64,000 bases of DNA from Pogonophryne albipinna (Eukaryota > Chordata > Actinopteri > Perciformes > Artedidraconidae): NCBI GenBank assembly GCA_028583405.1, contig CM053243.1, forward strand, positions 26,805,116 through 26,869,115, in the 5' to 3' direction. Below are positions 1-11,002 of the stretch, one piece after another. Every line of letters starts with the position of its first letter. Within the stretch, counting starts at the first letter, position 1. The position numbers were made by a program, and so were the translations under genes. The notes beneath the pieces are model-generated. The model did no database searches, was not told the origin of the DNA, and was given only the letters and a program-made list of their open reading frames with translations.

Positions 1-546
1 ATAAATATGATGAAGGATTATCAGTCAAAATTTCTACGTGACACAAAGACATTGGATTAACCTTGAGCGGCGTTTTTATTCCGGTGAACACAACTTTTGA
101 TCACAAATCAAAAAAGGTAAGACGAAATTATTGTAATATTTTTTAAACCGGATGTTGTTTACTTTCTCTTTTCTGGCTGATAGCTCCGCAATTCGGGGTC
201 CTACAGTGATGATATTATATGTCTGGAATCTGTGGAGTCTCAGCTTTAAATCGTATATCTTGTTTGTGCAGTTACGATAAGTAATAAGGACATTTCTACC
301 GTGAGTGCTGTGCAAAATCCGTTAGCATTAGTTAGCATTTTTTCGCTCCATGCTAATTCAAAGGCTTGGTATTACTCTTGTGTTTCTTTTAGCTAAAAAT
401 GGTTCACATTGTCAGTTAGCGGAGTTTCTTAGCGTTAAAAGGGTATGGAACATTAATAGTTTCAGAAATGTTAAGAAGCCCTGAGACATAGTCTCGTAAA
501 AAAACTGTGGGGGGGGTCCACTGGGGGGACCCTCGGGCTTAAGAGG
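1..546. mobile_element. piggyBac-like non-autonomous element, right part only
   Basis: This stretch is nearly identical to the right third of the complete copy at 52034-53854, beginning where both contain the same run from about 53310. It ends in GGGCTTAAGAGG followed by TTAA (547-550), the mirror image of the CCTCTTAAGCCC start of the complete copy. TTAA target duplication and CC/GG ends are typical of piggyBac superfamily elements. No transposase is encoded. The left end lies outside the window, so the element interrupts something upstream, probably the hAT that follows. The superfamily assignment rests on termini only. Confidence 0.7.
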
Positions 547-612
547 TTAATACACTACTTTTTTATCATTATTATTATTGTTATTATTATGATAAATAAT
601 GAAAACTGAAGC

Positions 613-2572
613 ATGAATAACTTCTTTGCATGTTTGGATTGCCTGCCTGCAGGTGAAGGAATAACGAGCACAGTATGTGAGTCCACCATTGCAGCCCCCT
701 CAGATCCGGCTGACTGCCCTGGCCCATCTGAGTCCAACATTGCAGTCCCCTCAGATCCTGCTGACTGCCCAGGCCCTTCGGAGTCCAACATTGCAGTCCC
801 CTCAGATCCTGCTGACTGGCCAGCACTGAGTGATACAGTGAGGATGGAGTTAGTCAGACGAGGGCCATATCATATAAAATCCGACTTCACTTTTGCTAAA
901 AAGGAGGACGGGAGAAGTTGCCATCATCACTACTTTTACAGAAGATTAGTGAATGGAGAGACAATCAAGAGGAGCTGGGTTGTGTATTCCAAGAAAAACA
1001 AAAGTATTTACTGCTTTTGCTGCAAGCTGTTCTCCCAAAAAGAGTACCAACTAATCAGCAGTGGAATAAATGACTGGAAAAATTGCACTGACAAACTAAA
1101 AACACATGAGAACAGCCCAGAACACTCTAGGCACATGACGTTGTGGAAGGAACTGGAGACTCGACTTCAAAAGGGCCTAACTATAGACAAGGTAGAAATG
1201 GCACTTATGGAGGCTGAAAAGAGGAAGTGGCGTGAAGTCCTGACCAGGTTGGTGGCAATAATTCAGTCGTTGGCAGAGCGAAACATTGCCTTTAGAGGGA
1301 CCACAGAAACACTTAACCATCCAAATAATGGCAACTTCCTGAAGGAGGTCGAGCTCATGGCGAAGTTCAACCCAGTCCTCATGTTGCTGAGGTCCAAAGA
1401 GGAACCACCAATATTTCCTATTTAGGAAAAATAATTCAAAATGAACTGATAGATTGCATCAGTGGGAAGATTGGGGACCATATGGTCAATGAAATCAAAC
1501 AATCCAAATACTTTTCAATTATTTTGGATTGCACCCCAGATTTGAGCCATACAGAGCAACTATCAGTCATTATTCGACTAGTTACAACCCAGGACACGCC
1601 CCAAATAAAAGAACATTTTATGGGGTTCCTTGAGGTAGTACAGTCCACTGGAGAAAGCCTTTCAACCCTGATTCTAAAGAGATTAGAACAGCTTGATATC
1701 CCTTTTTGAAGACTGTAGAGGGCAGTCTTATGATAACGGTGCAAATATGAAAGGAAAGAGGAAAGGAGTCCAAGCCAGACTTCTTCAAATCAATCCAAGG
1801 GCTTTATTTGTGCCATGTTTGCACATACATTGAACCTGGTGGTAGCTGATGCAGCAAAAAGCTCTGCAGAAGCAACTAGCTACTTTGGCTACCTGCAGAA
1901 CCTTTTCACACTCTTTTCTGCCTCCACTCAGAGATGGTTCATCCTAAAAAGCCATGTGAACATCACATTGAAATCATGGTCTGATACCAGATGGGAGAGT
2001 CGGAGCAAGTGAGTGATGCACTAAAGAAACTTGAAGTTTCTTTTTTCAATATGGTGGTGGATGTTTCCATTGCATCACTGCAGGAGAGATTCAAGGCCTT
2101 AGGTGAAGTAGAGGAAAAGTTTGGGGTGCTACTCAACTTCCCTGACTTGCCAAAGGAAGATCTGACGAAGCAGTGTGAAACACTCAGCAACACCCTGAGC
2201 TGGGGTGGACAGTCAGACCTGGATAAGAGGGAACTTGCAATGGAGATGCAGAATTTCCCAGCTTTGCCAAAAGCCAACATGACCACCCTGGAACTTCTGA
2301 CTTTCGTACAGGAGAAGAAAATGAACGAAAAGTATCCAAATATGTGGGTGGCCCTCAGGATCGCTGTCACTATTCCAGTGACAGTTGCTGCTGGGGAGAG
2401 GAGCTTCTCCAAATTGAAGCTCATTAAAACATACCTGAGGTCGTCAATGGCTCAAGAACGCCTCAATGGATTAGCTTTAATAAGCATCAATCGCGAGGTT
2501 TCGGGGCAAATATCATTTGACGATACAATAAATGAATTTGCAGCAAGGAAGTCCAGACGTGTCCGACTTTAA
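613..2572 (+). pseudogene. hAT transposase pseudogene (TTF zinc finger, DUF4371, hAT dimerisation)
   Basis: Four pieces in three frames make up one hAT transposase. Piece 613-1425 (270 codons) starts at the first in-frame Met, carries 17-residue repeats, then a TTF-type zinc-finger-like block (YCFCCKLF near residue 135) and the start of a DUF4371-like region (NGNFLKEVELMAKF). Piece 1482-1709 continues the RNase-H-like core with FSIILDCTPD, where the first catalytic Asp would lie. Piece 1815-2012 has MFAHTLNLVV and SWSDTRW. Piece 1991-2572 holds the C-terminal dimerisation block (AGERSFSKLKLIKTYLRSS, then LALISIN). Frameshifts lie near 1425 and 1710, and a stretch after TRW appears deleted, so no functional protein is expected. 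Related domesticated genes resemble zinc finger MYM-type protein 1, but the breaks and the adjacent terminus argue for a dead transposon. Confidence 0.85.
679..831 (+). repeat. Three tandem 51-bp units inside the hAT transposase N-terminus
   Basis: Units at 679-729, 730-780 and 781-831 each encode 17 residues of the type ESNIAVPSDPADCPGPS. The first unit differs at several positions. The last two are nearly identical, so the latest expansion is recent relative to the frameshifts elsewhere in the gene. Confidence 0.9.
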
Positions 2573-3285
2573 GGATGTGGACTAATTAAAGGACACAATA
2601 ACATAGCAGAGACTTGTTTTTCTGATTGCCTGTTTCATTTGATTTATAGTGTGTGTAATGTTGTTCATTATCTTAATTTATTTGCAATAACCTCAGTTGT
2701 AAGAGCTCCGTTGGCTATATTTGTGTCCACGTTTGCACTTTCTTTTCTTAAAGTTTTAAGAGAAGCTACTTTTGTTTGATGAGTGATTTTCATTTAATAA
2801 CTACAATATTAATAATAAGGGTAAAATAAATAAATATGTTACATTTATTTGTTATTGGCTGTGGGTTATTGGTTATGTTCACATACTTATTTGGTTATTA
2901 AAATGTAAACTGATCTTTTTCATATGGGTGTTTTAGAGTTGTACCTCCTATCAGGTCTCTAGTAATTGTGTGCTCAAAGTGCACCAGATTGAAGCATTTT
3001 ACTTTAAAATGTTAAAAAAAATCTTTCCGGGGGGGCATACCCCCGGACCCTCCTAGAGGATGTGACATCCACCCCCCAATTAAAACATGTTCATACAATA
3101 ATGAATACATTTGAAACCTTTATGTATATTACCTATGTCAATAAGTTTCTGTTTTTGTAGTGTATTGGTCTTTTGTAGAGATTTTTCATTTATTCTTTAT
3201 ATATTCTATTGTGTATTGCTTGGAGGGGGGGGGGCACCAAATCATAATCTCGCCTAGGGCACCAAAATGTCTAGGGCCGGCCCTG

Positions 3286-3475
3286 CATATATGTTGCTTG
3301 CAACATATGACAGCCCGCTGGTTCAGAACATGTCAAGTCTTTTACTTTCCCCTTGGTTTGCTGGGCTTATCGTGTTGAGAAAGCCATGGAGAGGGGAAAA
3401 AAAGTGGTTTTAAAAAAGCCATTACTGTTGCACAAATTGTGTGTCACTGTAATGACAATTCTTAATGAAAAATAT
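3286..3475. other. Short unassigned interval between two hAT elements
   Basis: About 190 bp of flanking DNA. The last eight bases (3468-3475, AAAAATAT) are the left target duplication of the next element. No coding signal is seen. Confidence 0.5.
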
Positions 3476-4332
3476 TAGGGGTGTAACGGTATCCGTATTC
3501 GTCCCGTACCGTCACGGTTCGGACGTCACGGCTCGGCACTTGACGGCGAATACGCCTTTTTTTTACGAGTGGGAAAAAAGTCTGTCATTCAGGGCAGTAT
3601 CCATTACACTATTTATAATCCGGGGGGCGGTATTGCGCCTAAAAGCTGTTTGCCATCCGCCCTTAAACAACAAATGAAGAACAAGAAGAAACACAACAAA
3701 ACGAACAAAATACAAGAAGAAGAAAAGTTAGTATGGCGATTTTAGATAACACACAGGAGCTAGAATCCATCTGCTTTTTTTAAATCAGCTGTGTGGGAAC
3801 ATTTCGGGTTCCCTGTGGACAACAATAACGATGAAGTGTGCGAGTGGTGGATCGGACGAGGACGGTGTGTCGGCGTTGTTCGATAGCGGTGCGGTATGCT
3901 AATATAAACACACGCCAAACATGCTAAATCATATCAGAAGGTATCACACAGATTTGCCAATCACCGGAGCCCGGCAAAAGACAACAGCAGTTCAGCAGCT
4001 TATCCCCGTTGTTTTTAATAAACCAATAGACATGAAAGCGGTGAGACCAAAATAAATAACGGAAGCTTTTGCCATATGTTTTTCAACGACTTTGCGCTCT
4101 TGAAACACATTCTTATTATTTATGATGTAATATTTTCAAGACATTCTTTTTAGTTTTACAGCTTGATGAAACCTTTTTGTTTGACATCAGCCATTATAGA
4201 TAATATGGCCATCTGAGTGTGTGTGGTACTGTTTGTGGTTTGTTTTTAACTGTTTAATACAGTTAGTTATTCAAAATGTCAGAGTTCCTTATTTTTAAAC
4301 TGAAACTTGCACTACTGTTCAAAAATAAATAA

Positions 4333-4681
4333 TGTTGAACTTTCCTGTCGGCTCCCAGGCCGTGGTCGAGGAAACAGGGGGGGGATGACTCTCTGTCGTC
4401 TCCCAGGGCAGAAGCAACACGCTTCGGATTCAATAACCCACTTTATGAATTCACTGGAGAGAGGCAAGCTCGTCTTGGGAGATCGTTGTATTTATTTAGT
4501 TCTTCCGTTTCACAAGATACATCACAGACTTATGCTTTTTCCTGCTGCCTCGTTTCATTTCCAGAAAACATATTTACCGCTCGCTCACTCTCGCTCTACC
4601 ATACCCACATCACATGCAAGCGCCACACCCCTCTCTTAAAGGGGTAGCGATCTCACTCTGCTTGACCCTAATGTCATAACA
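4333..4681 (-). repeat. 3' LTR of the Gypsy element
   Basis: It begins TGTTGAACTTTCC and ends CATAACA on the plus strand, and matches 10513-10860 with few differences. The polypurine tract abuts its inner edge. Confidence 0.93.
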
Positions 4682-4694
4682 CTACCCCCACTCT
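4682..4694 (-). other. Polypurine tract of the Gypsy element
   Basis: On the minus strand AGAGTGGGGGTAG directly precedes the 3' LTR. This is the expected site for priming plus-strand DNA synthesis in LTR retroelements. Confidence 0.75.
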
Positions 4695-4868
4695 GGATGG
4701 CAATTGCACACAATTCTAATCCAGCACAGTAAATTACATGGTACATTAAAGGGTACAACATTTCAGTGCAGATATATAGCAGTCTTTGTGCACTGTGGAG
4801 CATAAGGAAACCCTGAAAAAGGCATTAATAGCTGAGCTCTAAAATAGCAGTCAGAAGGCATTCAAAAC

Positions 4869-6849
4869 TTAAATTCTCCATATGGTTATCAACCTGCTCT
4901 CCTCAAGTCTTTTTTTTCTTTTTATGTATGAACATATGAAACAATAACATTTAGCTTGGACATTAGTAAACAACATAACGGTGTCCATGAACAGTCCTTT
5001 AACTGTGAGGCTTATGTCCTCACCCACTCTGTTGCGGCCCGTCCGTGGCCCTGGAACATGATGGCTCCGACGGTGCTGCTCTGCCACACTACCCCCACTA
5101 ACCTGAATGTCCTCAGGGGTAGAAGAGTCCGGAGGAGTGGAGGGGACTGGAAGGGCAGCAGCGACAGTCTCCACTTCTGGATCTGACGGGGTGCAGCTGG
5201 AGCCTTCCTCAACTGCGGCGTCAGTGAACAGTTGAGATAGACCCAGGGTAGGATCTGCAGGATCCATGTCCAAGGCAGGGCCGACACCTCCGTAGGTGTC
5301 CATCTCCGGACGTGCTCCACAGCCCAGGCGTTGTCCAGTGGATCACGGCAGCGGTAGGGTTTCAGCTGATCATGGTGAACCACTTTCACTTTAGTCATCG
5401 GGCCTTTCTGGATGCGATACACCAGATCATCCAAGTGTCCCAGAACGAAGTATGGTCCTTCGTACGACGGGACAAACTTCCTGACTTTGTTTTGGACTCT
5501 CCGTGTTCCTTTAATCAGGTACCACACAGCATCACCAATATGGTACTGTGTGCGACAGCAGTTTTTGTCGTATTGTCTCTTAGCACGTTTTACAGACTCA
5601 CCAAGGGCCTCTCTGGTGATTTGATGAGCCAGCTCCAGGCGTTGTCGGGTCTGCTGGACATATTCAGGGGCTGAAGGGAGTGTGTCAGAGTCTGAGGGTA
5701 GACCAGCTACCAGGTCCACCGGCTCGCTCACTTCCCGGCCAAACATCATGAAGTTGCACTGTGCTTGGTTGCTCTGTAAGCCATAACAGCATAGGGGATC
5801 ATGAGGTCCCAGTGGCAGCGCTCAGCTGTTGTGGCCAGTATCTGTTGTAGTGTGGCATTAAATCTTTCGACTTGGCCATCAGATTGAGGTCTGAAAGGTG
5901 TTGTGCGTGTTTTCTCAATGCCAAACAGCTTACACATTTCCTGAAACACTTCGGATTCAAAGTTTCGGCCTTGATCACTGTGCAGCATCTGTGGTGCTCC
6001 ATAATGACACACCCACTCTGAAGCCAGCATTTCAGCCACAGTTACAGCCTGCTGGTTGGGAAGGGGGTAAGCTTCCACCCACTTTGTAAAATAGTCCTGT
6101 ATCACAAGCACATAACAGTTTTTGCGATCTGTCTCGTTCAGGGGCCCCATGATGTCCAAGGCGATGCGCTCCATGGGGGCTCCTACACTGACAGTGCCCA
6201 TTGGAGCTTGTGGTGTCTTACGGGGCCTGGCTTTGGATGCACAGCTGGTACTGGTGCTACACCAGAGGGTAACGTCTTCTCTCATTATGTACCAGAAGTA
6301 TCGGGTCTGCAGCCGGGCCACTGTGCGCATTACACCAAAATGTCCACCTATTTGGCCGTCATGCATTTGTTTCATGACATCAGGACGGAAGACTCGAGGC
6401 AGCACCACTTGTGGATAAAACTGTGTGTCATCTAGGCAGTAGAACCGCCTAACCAGAATTCCGTCTTTGAAGTAGAGCCGCTTCCACTGACTCCAATATG
6501 TTTTTGTAGCTGGGCTGCACGGGGAGACTGTTACCCATTGTGGCCGTTCGTCGCTGGCCTCCATCCATGCTTTGATGGGGCCTATGTCTGGATCAGCCTC
6601 CTGAGCCTGCCGCAGCTCCTCTGGGCTCCAGCCGCAGAACAGCCCAGTAGTATTGTTAGTCGTAGTCCGGTAGATTATTCCAGAATTTACATTGTCAATC
6701 TCAGCAGGTGAAGCTTCTCCTACCCCCACTGGACTCACCATCACCTGGTTGATATCAGAGTCCAACTGGCATTGCACCGCCTGATCACTAAAGCTCACCG
6801 GTTGAGGGGAGGGGCATGGCAGCTTACATGGACAAGACTCGCGGCAGGG
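4869..6849 (-). pseudogene. Gypsy integrase region, one frameshift
   Basis: The main piece (minus strand, down to 5746) carries an HDGQIGGH half of the zinc-binding motif with two downstream Cys (WCSTSTSC), then the DDE core. Counting from a Met at 7059, the catalytic residues are D302 (ALDIMGPL), D362 (HSDQGRNF) and E398 (SDGQVERFN), giving the expected DD35E spacing. A frameshift near 5746-5749 moves the C-terminal domain to another frame (5012-5749), where VQNKVRKFVPSYEGPY and HHDQLKPYRCR mark the SH3-like GPY region. A Pro/Ser-rich tail follows to about 4869. The enzyme would join element cDNA to target DNA. The broken frame makes this copy inactive. Confidence 0.92.
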
Positions 6850-7445
6850 TCTCCTTGAGAGGCTGTCTGCGTTGCTGTGCAGCCGGCCAGGCCGATGAAC
6901 AATCTTAAAGTTGTATTCACCCAGTCTCTCCAACCACCTGGCAAGCTGTCCCTCAGGCTCTGTCATCCGTGTTAGCCAGCGAAGGCTGCTGTGGTCAGTG
7001 CGCACTGTGAAGGGCCGGCCCAGGAGGTACTGCCTGAAGTGTGATGTAAACTCCACCACAGCCAGCAGTTCACGTCATGTAGTGCAGTAATTCTGTTCAG
7101 TTTTGGATAGTTTGCGACTCCCATAGGCCAGCACGCGCTCTCTGCCCTGCTGAATCTGAGAGAGGACAGCGCCAATGCCCACATCGCTTTCATCTGTGTC
7201 CAGTATCATGCTGCCTTGGTCGAGTGGATAACCCAAAACTGGTGCTGTGGTTAGCAGACGCTTGAGCTCGTTGAATGATTCCTGGAATTCTTCACTCCAG
7301 TGAAAATGGGCATACTTCTTTGTCAGGGCGTGGAGAGGCTCAGCCACGGAGGCAAAGTCTTTAACGAACCGCCTGTAGTATGATGCAAGGCCGATGAACT
7401 GGCGGACTTCTTGGACTGATGTAGGCGCCGGCCACTCCTGCACCT
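6850..7445 (-). pseudogene. Gypsy RNase H region with an in-frame stop
   Basis: It contains the RT thumb/RNase H boundary (VRQFIGLASYYRRFVKDF), then DTDESDVGIGAVLSQ and AYGSRKLSKTEQNY. A TGA stop at 7075-7077 follows, and the same frame resumes with RELLAVVEF and VRTDHSSLRWL. The Asp-rich block and the TDHSSL motif are the usual landmarks of Gypsy RNase H, which removes the RNA strand during reverse transcription. The tether ends at HRPGRLHSNADSLSRR, typical of the RNase H-integrase boundary. Confidence 0.9.
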
Positions 7446-8431
7446 TCTGAATTTGCTGGGGTCAGTAGCCACACCATCCTCAGAGACAATGTGGCCCAGG
7501 TAGGCCACCTGGCGGCGAAAGAGACAGAATTTTGCAGGCTTGAGTTTCAGGTTAGCCTTTTGGAGGCGGTCGAAAACCTGGCTCAGTCGTTGCAGCATCT
7601 CTGGAACATATCTACCCAGCACGATGATGTTGTCAAAGGTAGACGAGGCAGGTCTCCCACTGCATGCCGGTCAACACGCGGTCCATCAGGCGCTGAAAGG
7701 TCGCGGGGGCGTTGCACAATCCAAAGGGCATGACATTCCACTCAAACAGTCAATTTCTTGTGCAGAAGGCAGATGCTTTGCGTGCTCTAGGGGTCAGCTC
7801 GACCTGCCAATAGCCAGAGGCGAGGTCCAGCGTGCTGAAGCATTTGGCATTGGAGAGGGTGTCCAGTGTGTCTTGGATGTGGGGTAGTGGATATGCATCT
7901 TTAATAGTGCTGTCATTTAGGGCTCTATAGTCTATGCAAAGGCGGTAGGTGGCGTCCTTTGTACGCACCATAACTATAGGTGACGCCCAGCTGCTGTTAA
8001 TGCGGCGGGCCAGTCCTACCTCCAGGCTCTGTTGTATCTGCTGGTTGGCACTTTCTTGCTTCTCTGAGGCCATACGGCGTGGGGTTTGCTTGACTGGGGC
8101 ACCTGGCCTGGTTAGGATGTCATGCTGCACCAGGCTAGTGCGGCCGAGGTCATCAGGGCCAGTAGAGAAAACACTGCCATATGTGTGCAGTAACTTTGCA
8201 AGGTGGGTCTGCTCTTCAGCTTTCAGCTCAGTAGAGCTCTGGGCGTAGAGCTGTTGCAGGTGCTTTGGGACTGTGGGACCAATGACAGTCTGCCCCGGCT
8301 GATCTGTAGTGGCTGCAGGCTGTACAGCTTCGACAGGTTGAAGAACAGCTGCGATGGTCCCCTCCTTGATGGTTACGGGTGCGTTTCCTGGATTGAAGAT
8401 GCGGAGGGGCACAGTTCCAGAGTGCTGAGGC
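7446..8431 (-). pseudogene. Gypsy reverse transcriptase, stop plus frameshift at the active site
   Basis: The N-terminal part (8412-7750) has RINSSWASPIVMVRTKD, YRLCIDYRALND and the first catalytic block FSTLDLASGYWQ. A TGA replaces a Gly codon just before LFEWNVMPFGLCNAPATF. One extra base then disrupts the YLDD-type motif near 7635, where the second residue of the pair reads Asn instead of Asp. A third frame (7622-7447) gives LKPAKFCLFRRQVAYLGHIVS, the conserved thumb entry. These lesions make the polymerase non-functional. Confidence 0.93.
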
Positions 8432-8938
8432 TCGGGCTACCAGCAGTGTGTGTTTTTTAACGAAACCCTTGGTGGGGCTAAGCATTACTTCCCCTTTAGC
8501 TTGTCCTTTATAACGTGTGTAGCCTGGAACCATATACTCCCGCCCAGGCTCCACTACAACAGTCCGGGATACTCTCACTGCACGTGATGGTGGCTTGCTT
8601 CGTGGCTTGAAGAATGGGACCTCTTCACCAAACAGAACCATACCATTGGTACCATAGTCAAGACGTGCTTTGGATTGGACCAGGAATGAATGGCCTAGCA
8701 GGGCTTCATCTGAAGCTATGTCAGCAACCAGGAAGTGTATGCTAACTTGGCGTCGGTTTATCTGGACAGGGAAGTTAGCCTCACTGAGCACAAGTATGTC
8801 ACCCGGACCGATACCAACAACGGACGTAACAACTGATTGCTGGAGAGGAGGCCGGACCTCTGGGTGAATAGCTTCGTACTGATGCAGAGCCAACACACTT
8901 TTCCGTGCACCACTGTCCAAAACAGCACACACTTCCAG
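8432..8938 (-). pseudogene. Gypsy aspartic protease region
   Basis: The segment opens with VCAVLDSGARKSVL, containing the D-S-G active-site triad of retropepsins. Further on IASDEALLGHSFLVQ resembles the hydrophobic-hydrophobic-Gly flap/helix region. It lies in the same frame as gag and is separated from it by a single TAA stop (8939-8941). After about 8430 the frame shifts into the reverse transcriptase. Its role would be processing the element polyprotein. Confidence 0.85.
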
Positions 8939-10389
8939 TTAATTTATAAGCATGAGAATACTCATTTCTTGATTTTGTGTTTTAAGGTGAAGCACAGTGG
9001 GGTCAGTGATATCAGGAAATGCTGAATACACTTGGGCTCTTGTTGTTTTCTTTGGTGAGGGGAAATTTATCTTCATGTGACCTAATCCTGAACAGTTATG
9101 ACAACGAATCTCCTCCCAGTTAATGTCTTTATGGCCTTTTTGTTTGCTGGGTGTGAATTTTGGGTTGGAGAAGGTGTGTTGGTGATATGGGCTGGAGTTA
9201 GCAGGCTCAGGCTTCCATCTGGGTGCTGGGGGTGTGGCTGCAGTCTCAATCGGCTCCTCCTCTGCTCTTTCCCTGATGACAGCAGCACGGGGCCGACATT
9301 CAGTGATGTTGTGTGCCCCTGGGTGCATGCGGCTAGTGACATAAAGCGCAGTCTGCTTGGTGGTTTCATGGCGGCGGACAATGTCATAGGCTTGGGCTAG
9401 TGTCTGAGGCCGCTGCTCCAACAGTTTTTGAACAATTTCTGCATCTCCCAGAGCATTAGTGAAAACTTCAACGCCTATCACGTCTTGCTCAGTCTCATTC
9501 CTGTTACTGTAGGCTACAGACACTTTCCCATAAATGTCATCCCTCAAAACATGAAGAGCCTCACCTGTTTTGCGGACACGCTGTCTTAATTCAATAGCCA
9601 CTGCTGCTGCATTCTCTGAAGAGGGGCCGTATGCAGTCTCTAGTTCCTCCAGCAGGTGGCGGTAGTCCCACTGTGAAGACCTGGGATTTCTGTGGACAAT
9701 TGCCGCTGCTGCACCCACAAGGCAAAACTTCAATTGGATAGCCATAGTCTTTTCTGACCAACAATTAGCTTTAGCGCAGCTCTCAAACCTGTGCAGGAAC
9801 TCTTTCCAAGGTGTTGTGCCATCATACTGACCAGGGCGCAGTATTGGGACTCTTTCTCTCTGTTCGCAGTCCTCCTCACCCTCTGAAGAATCCGGGCAGT
9901 GTGCACGGCGAGGCTGGCGTGCTCGTGATTTTGGTCATTCATATTTGGGGGAATAGCACTTAAATTGCATAGTCTGACTATGCTCTTCTTCTGGTGACAG
10001 CCTATAGCATGGAGGATAAGGGACTGGCGTGCTATGTATGAATGCTCCCCTATATTCAGGGGTAAAGGGGTTTGAAACAGTAGCAGCCATACTGTACATG
10101 TGTCCTGCACCCTTGATGGCGTGGCATGAGCTTGGGGGCTATACACGTGATCGCATGGGCCTTGTATTTTATAGTCTTGAGCAAAAGGGTTTGTGCTTGA
10201 AAACCTCGGCCGACTGGGCTCATTGTCAAATATGAAAGGGTTAAAACGTCCAAACACTTTATTTCTTTCATTAACATTGTCCATTTTAAATTCCACCTGT
10301 GTCTCTGTAGCAGTTAGACTCATGAACGGGTTGGAATAGCTTGTTAGCTCGTAGCAATCCTCCGGCTTGTTTACGTTAGCGGCCGCCAT
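8939..10389 (-). pseudogene. Gypsy Gag region, frameshifted, with an altered zinc knuckle
   Basis: The start is taken at the Met at 10389 (MAAANVNKPEDC), about 120 bp inside the 5' LTR. The first frame runs to 9730. A shift between about 9900 and 9750 moves coding to the frame that ends at 8939. The second frame has capsid-like text (VGAAAAIVHRNP, YRHLLEELETAYG) and a CCHC-like knuckle, CHNCSGLGHMKINF, where the final Cys is Phe. Gag would form the particle and bind RNA. The lost Cys and the frameshift indicate decay. Confidence 0.85.
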
Positions 10390-10492
10390 TTAGCTTAGCT
10401 TGCAGCCGCATAAACTTACTAATTAGCACGGCAAATCTCCGTTTATTTACTCTGTTTATGTTCTCACCACTGTCTTTATGTTGAACATGAAC

Positions 10493-10512
10493 AGTCCCTT
10501 CGTGGTCGCCAA
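10493..10512 (-). other. Primer binding site, tRNA-Arg type
   Basis: Directly inside the 5' LTR the minus strand reads TTGGCGACCACGAAGGGAC. From TGG onward it is complementary to the 3' end of a vertebrate tRNA-Arg as I recall it (acceptor stem ending CGTGGTCGCCA). The match is judged by eye. Confidence 0.7.
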
Positions 10513-10860
10513 TGTTGAACTTTCCTGTCGGCTCCCAGACCGTGGTCGAGGAAACAGGGGGGGATGACTCTCTGTCGTCTCCCAGGGCAGAAGCAACACG
10601 CTTCGGATTCAATAACCCACTTTATGAAATCACTGGAGAGAGGCGAGCTCGTCTTGGGAGGTCGTTGTATTTATTTAGTTCTTCCGTTTCACAAGATACA
10701 TCACAGACCTATGCTTTTTCCTGCTGCCTCGTTTCATTTCCAGAAAACATATATACCGCTCGCTCACTCTCGCTCTACCATACCGACATCACATGCACAC
10801 GCCACACCCCTCTCTTAAAGGGGTAGCGATCTCACTCTGCTTGACCCTAATGTCATAACA
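10513..10860 (-). repeat. 5' LTR of the Gypsy element
   Basis: It is the twin of 4333-4681, with the same TG...CA ends, followed on the right by the ATAA target duplication (10861-10864). Confidence 0.93.
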
Positions 10861-11002
10861 ATAACAACAAACCTGGAATTATGCATGTGGGACTTTTTTT
10901 TGCTTTTTCTTGTTGTACCGAACCCGTACCGAACCGTGACCCCCAAACCGATGTACGAACCGAACCGTGACTTCTGTGAACCGTTGCACCCCTGAAAAAT
11001 AT

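Larger units (their letters stand above)
551..3285 (+). mobile_element. hAT transposon (ZMYM1-like transposase family), 5' end missing
   Basis: It holds a decayed hAT transposase gene (613-2572) and an AT-rich 3' region. It ends at 3285 in the GC-rich palindromic terminus CTAGGGCCGGCCCTG, which I associate with fish hAT elements carrying ZMYM1/TTF-domain transposases. No matching 5' terminus is visible. The piggyBac-like element ending at 546 probably interrupts the hAT, leaving its start outside the window. The 3' noncoding region (2575-3285) contains G-runs near 3030 and 3225 but no gene. Confidence 0.7.
4333..10860 (-). mobile_element. Gypsy-type LTR retrotransposon with two LTRs, coding region decayed
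   Basis: The element lies on the minus strand. Its LTRs are at 10513-10860 (5') and 4333-4681 (3'), and a 4-bp target duplication ATAA flanks it (4329-4332 and 10861-10864). The order on the minus strand is gag, protease, reverse transcriptase, RNase H, integrase, which is the Ty3/Gypsy order. The LTRs are very similar to each other, implying a fairly recent insertion, yet the coding region carries several stops and frameshifts. A solo LTR of the same family is at 21513-21843. Confidence 0.95.
3476..10994. mobile_element. Non-autonomous hAT element interrupted by a Gypsy retrotransposon
   Basis: The left end TAGGGGTGTAACGG and right end CCGTTGCACCCCTG are inverted. They are flanked by an exact 8-bp duplication AAAAATAT (3468-3475 and 10995-11002), the hAT signature. 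A second, uninterrupted copy lies at 46001-46941 and aligns on both sides of the insertion. Comparing the two shows that the Gypsy element (4333-10860) entered between ATAA and CAACAAACC, leaving about 0.99 kb of original hAT sequence. No intact transposase reading frame is present. Confidence 0.9.

Noticed and set aside
5312..9400. Several plus-strand open frames of 60-120 codons inside the Gypsy element
   Set aside because: They overlap the minus-strand pol and gag text, which has recognisable motifs. These are shadows without motifs.
10376..10826. Open frames across the LTR sequences (also 4307-4639 and 21599-21827)
   Set aside because: They occur only because the LTR copies are similar. 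They have no protein motif and lie in regulatory sequence.
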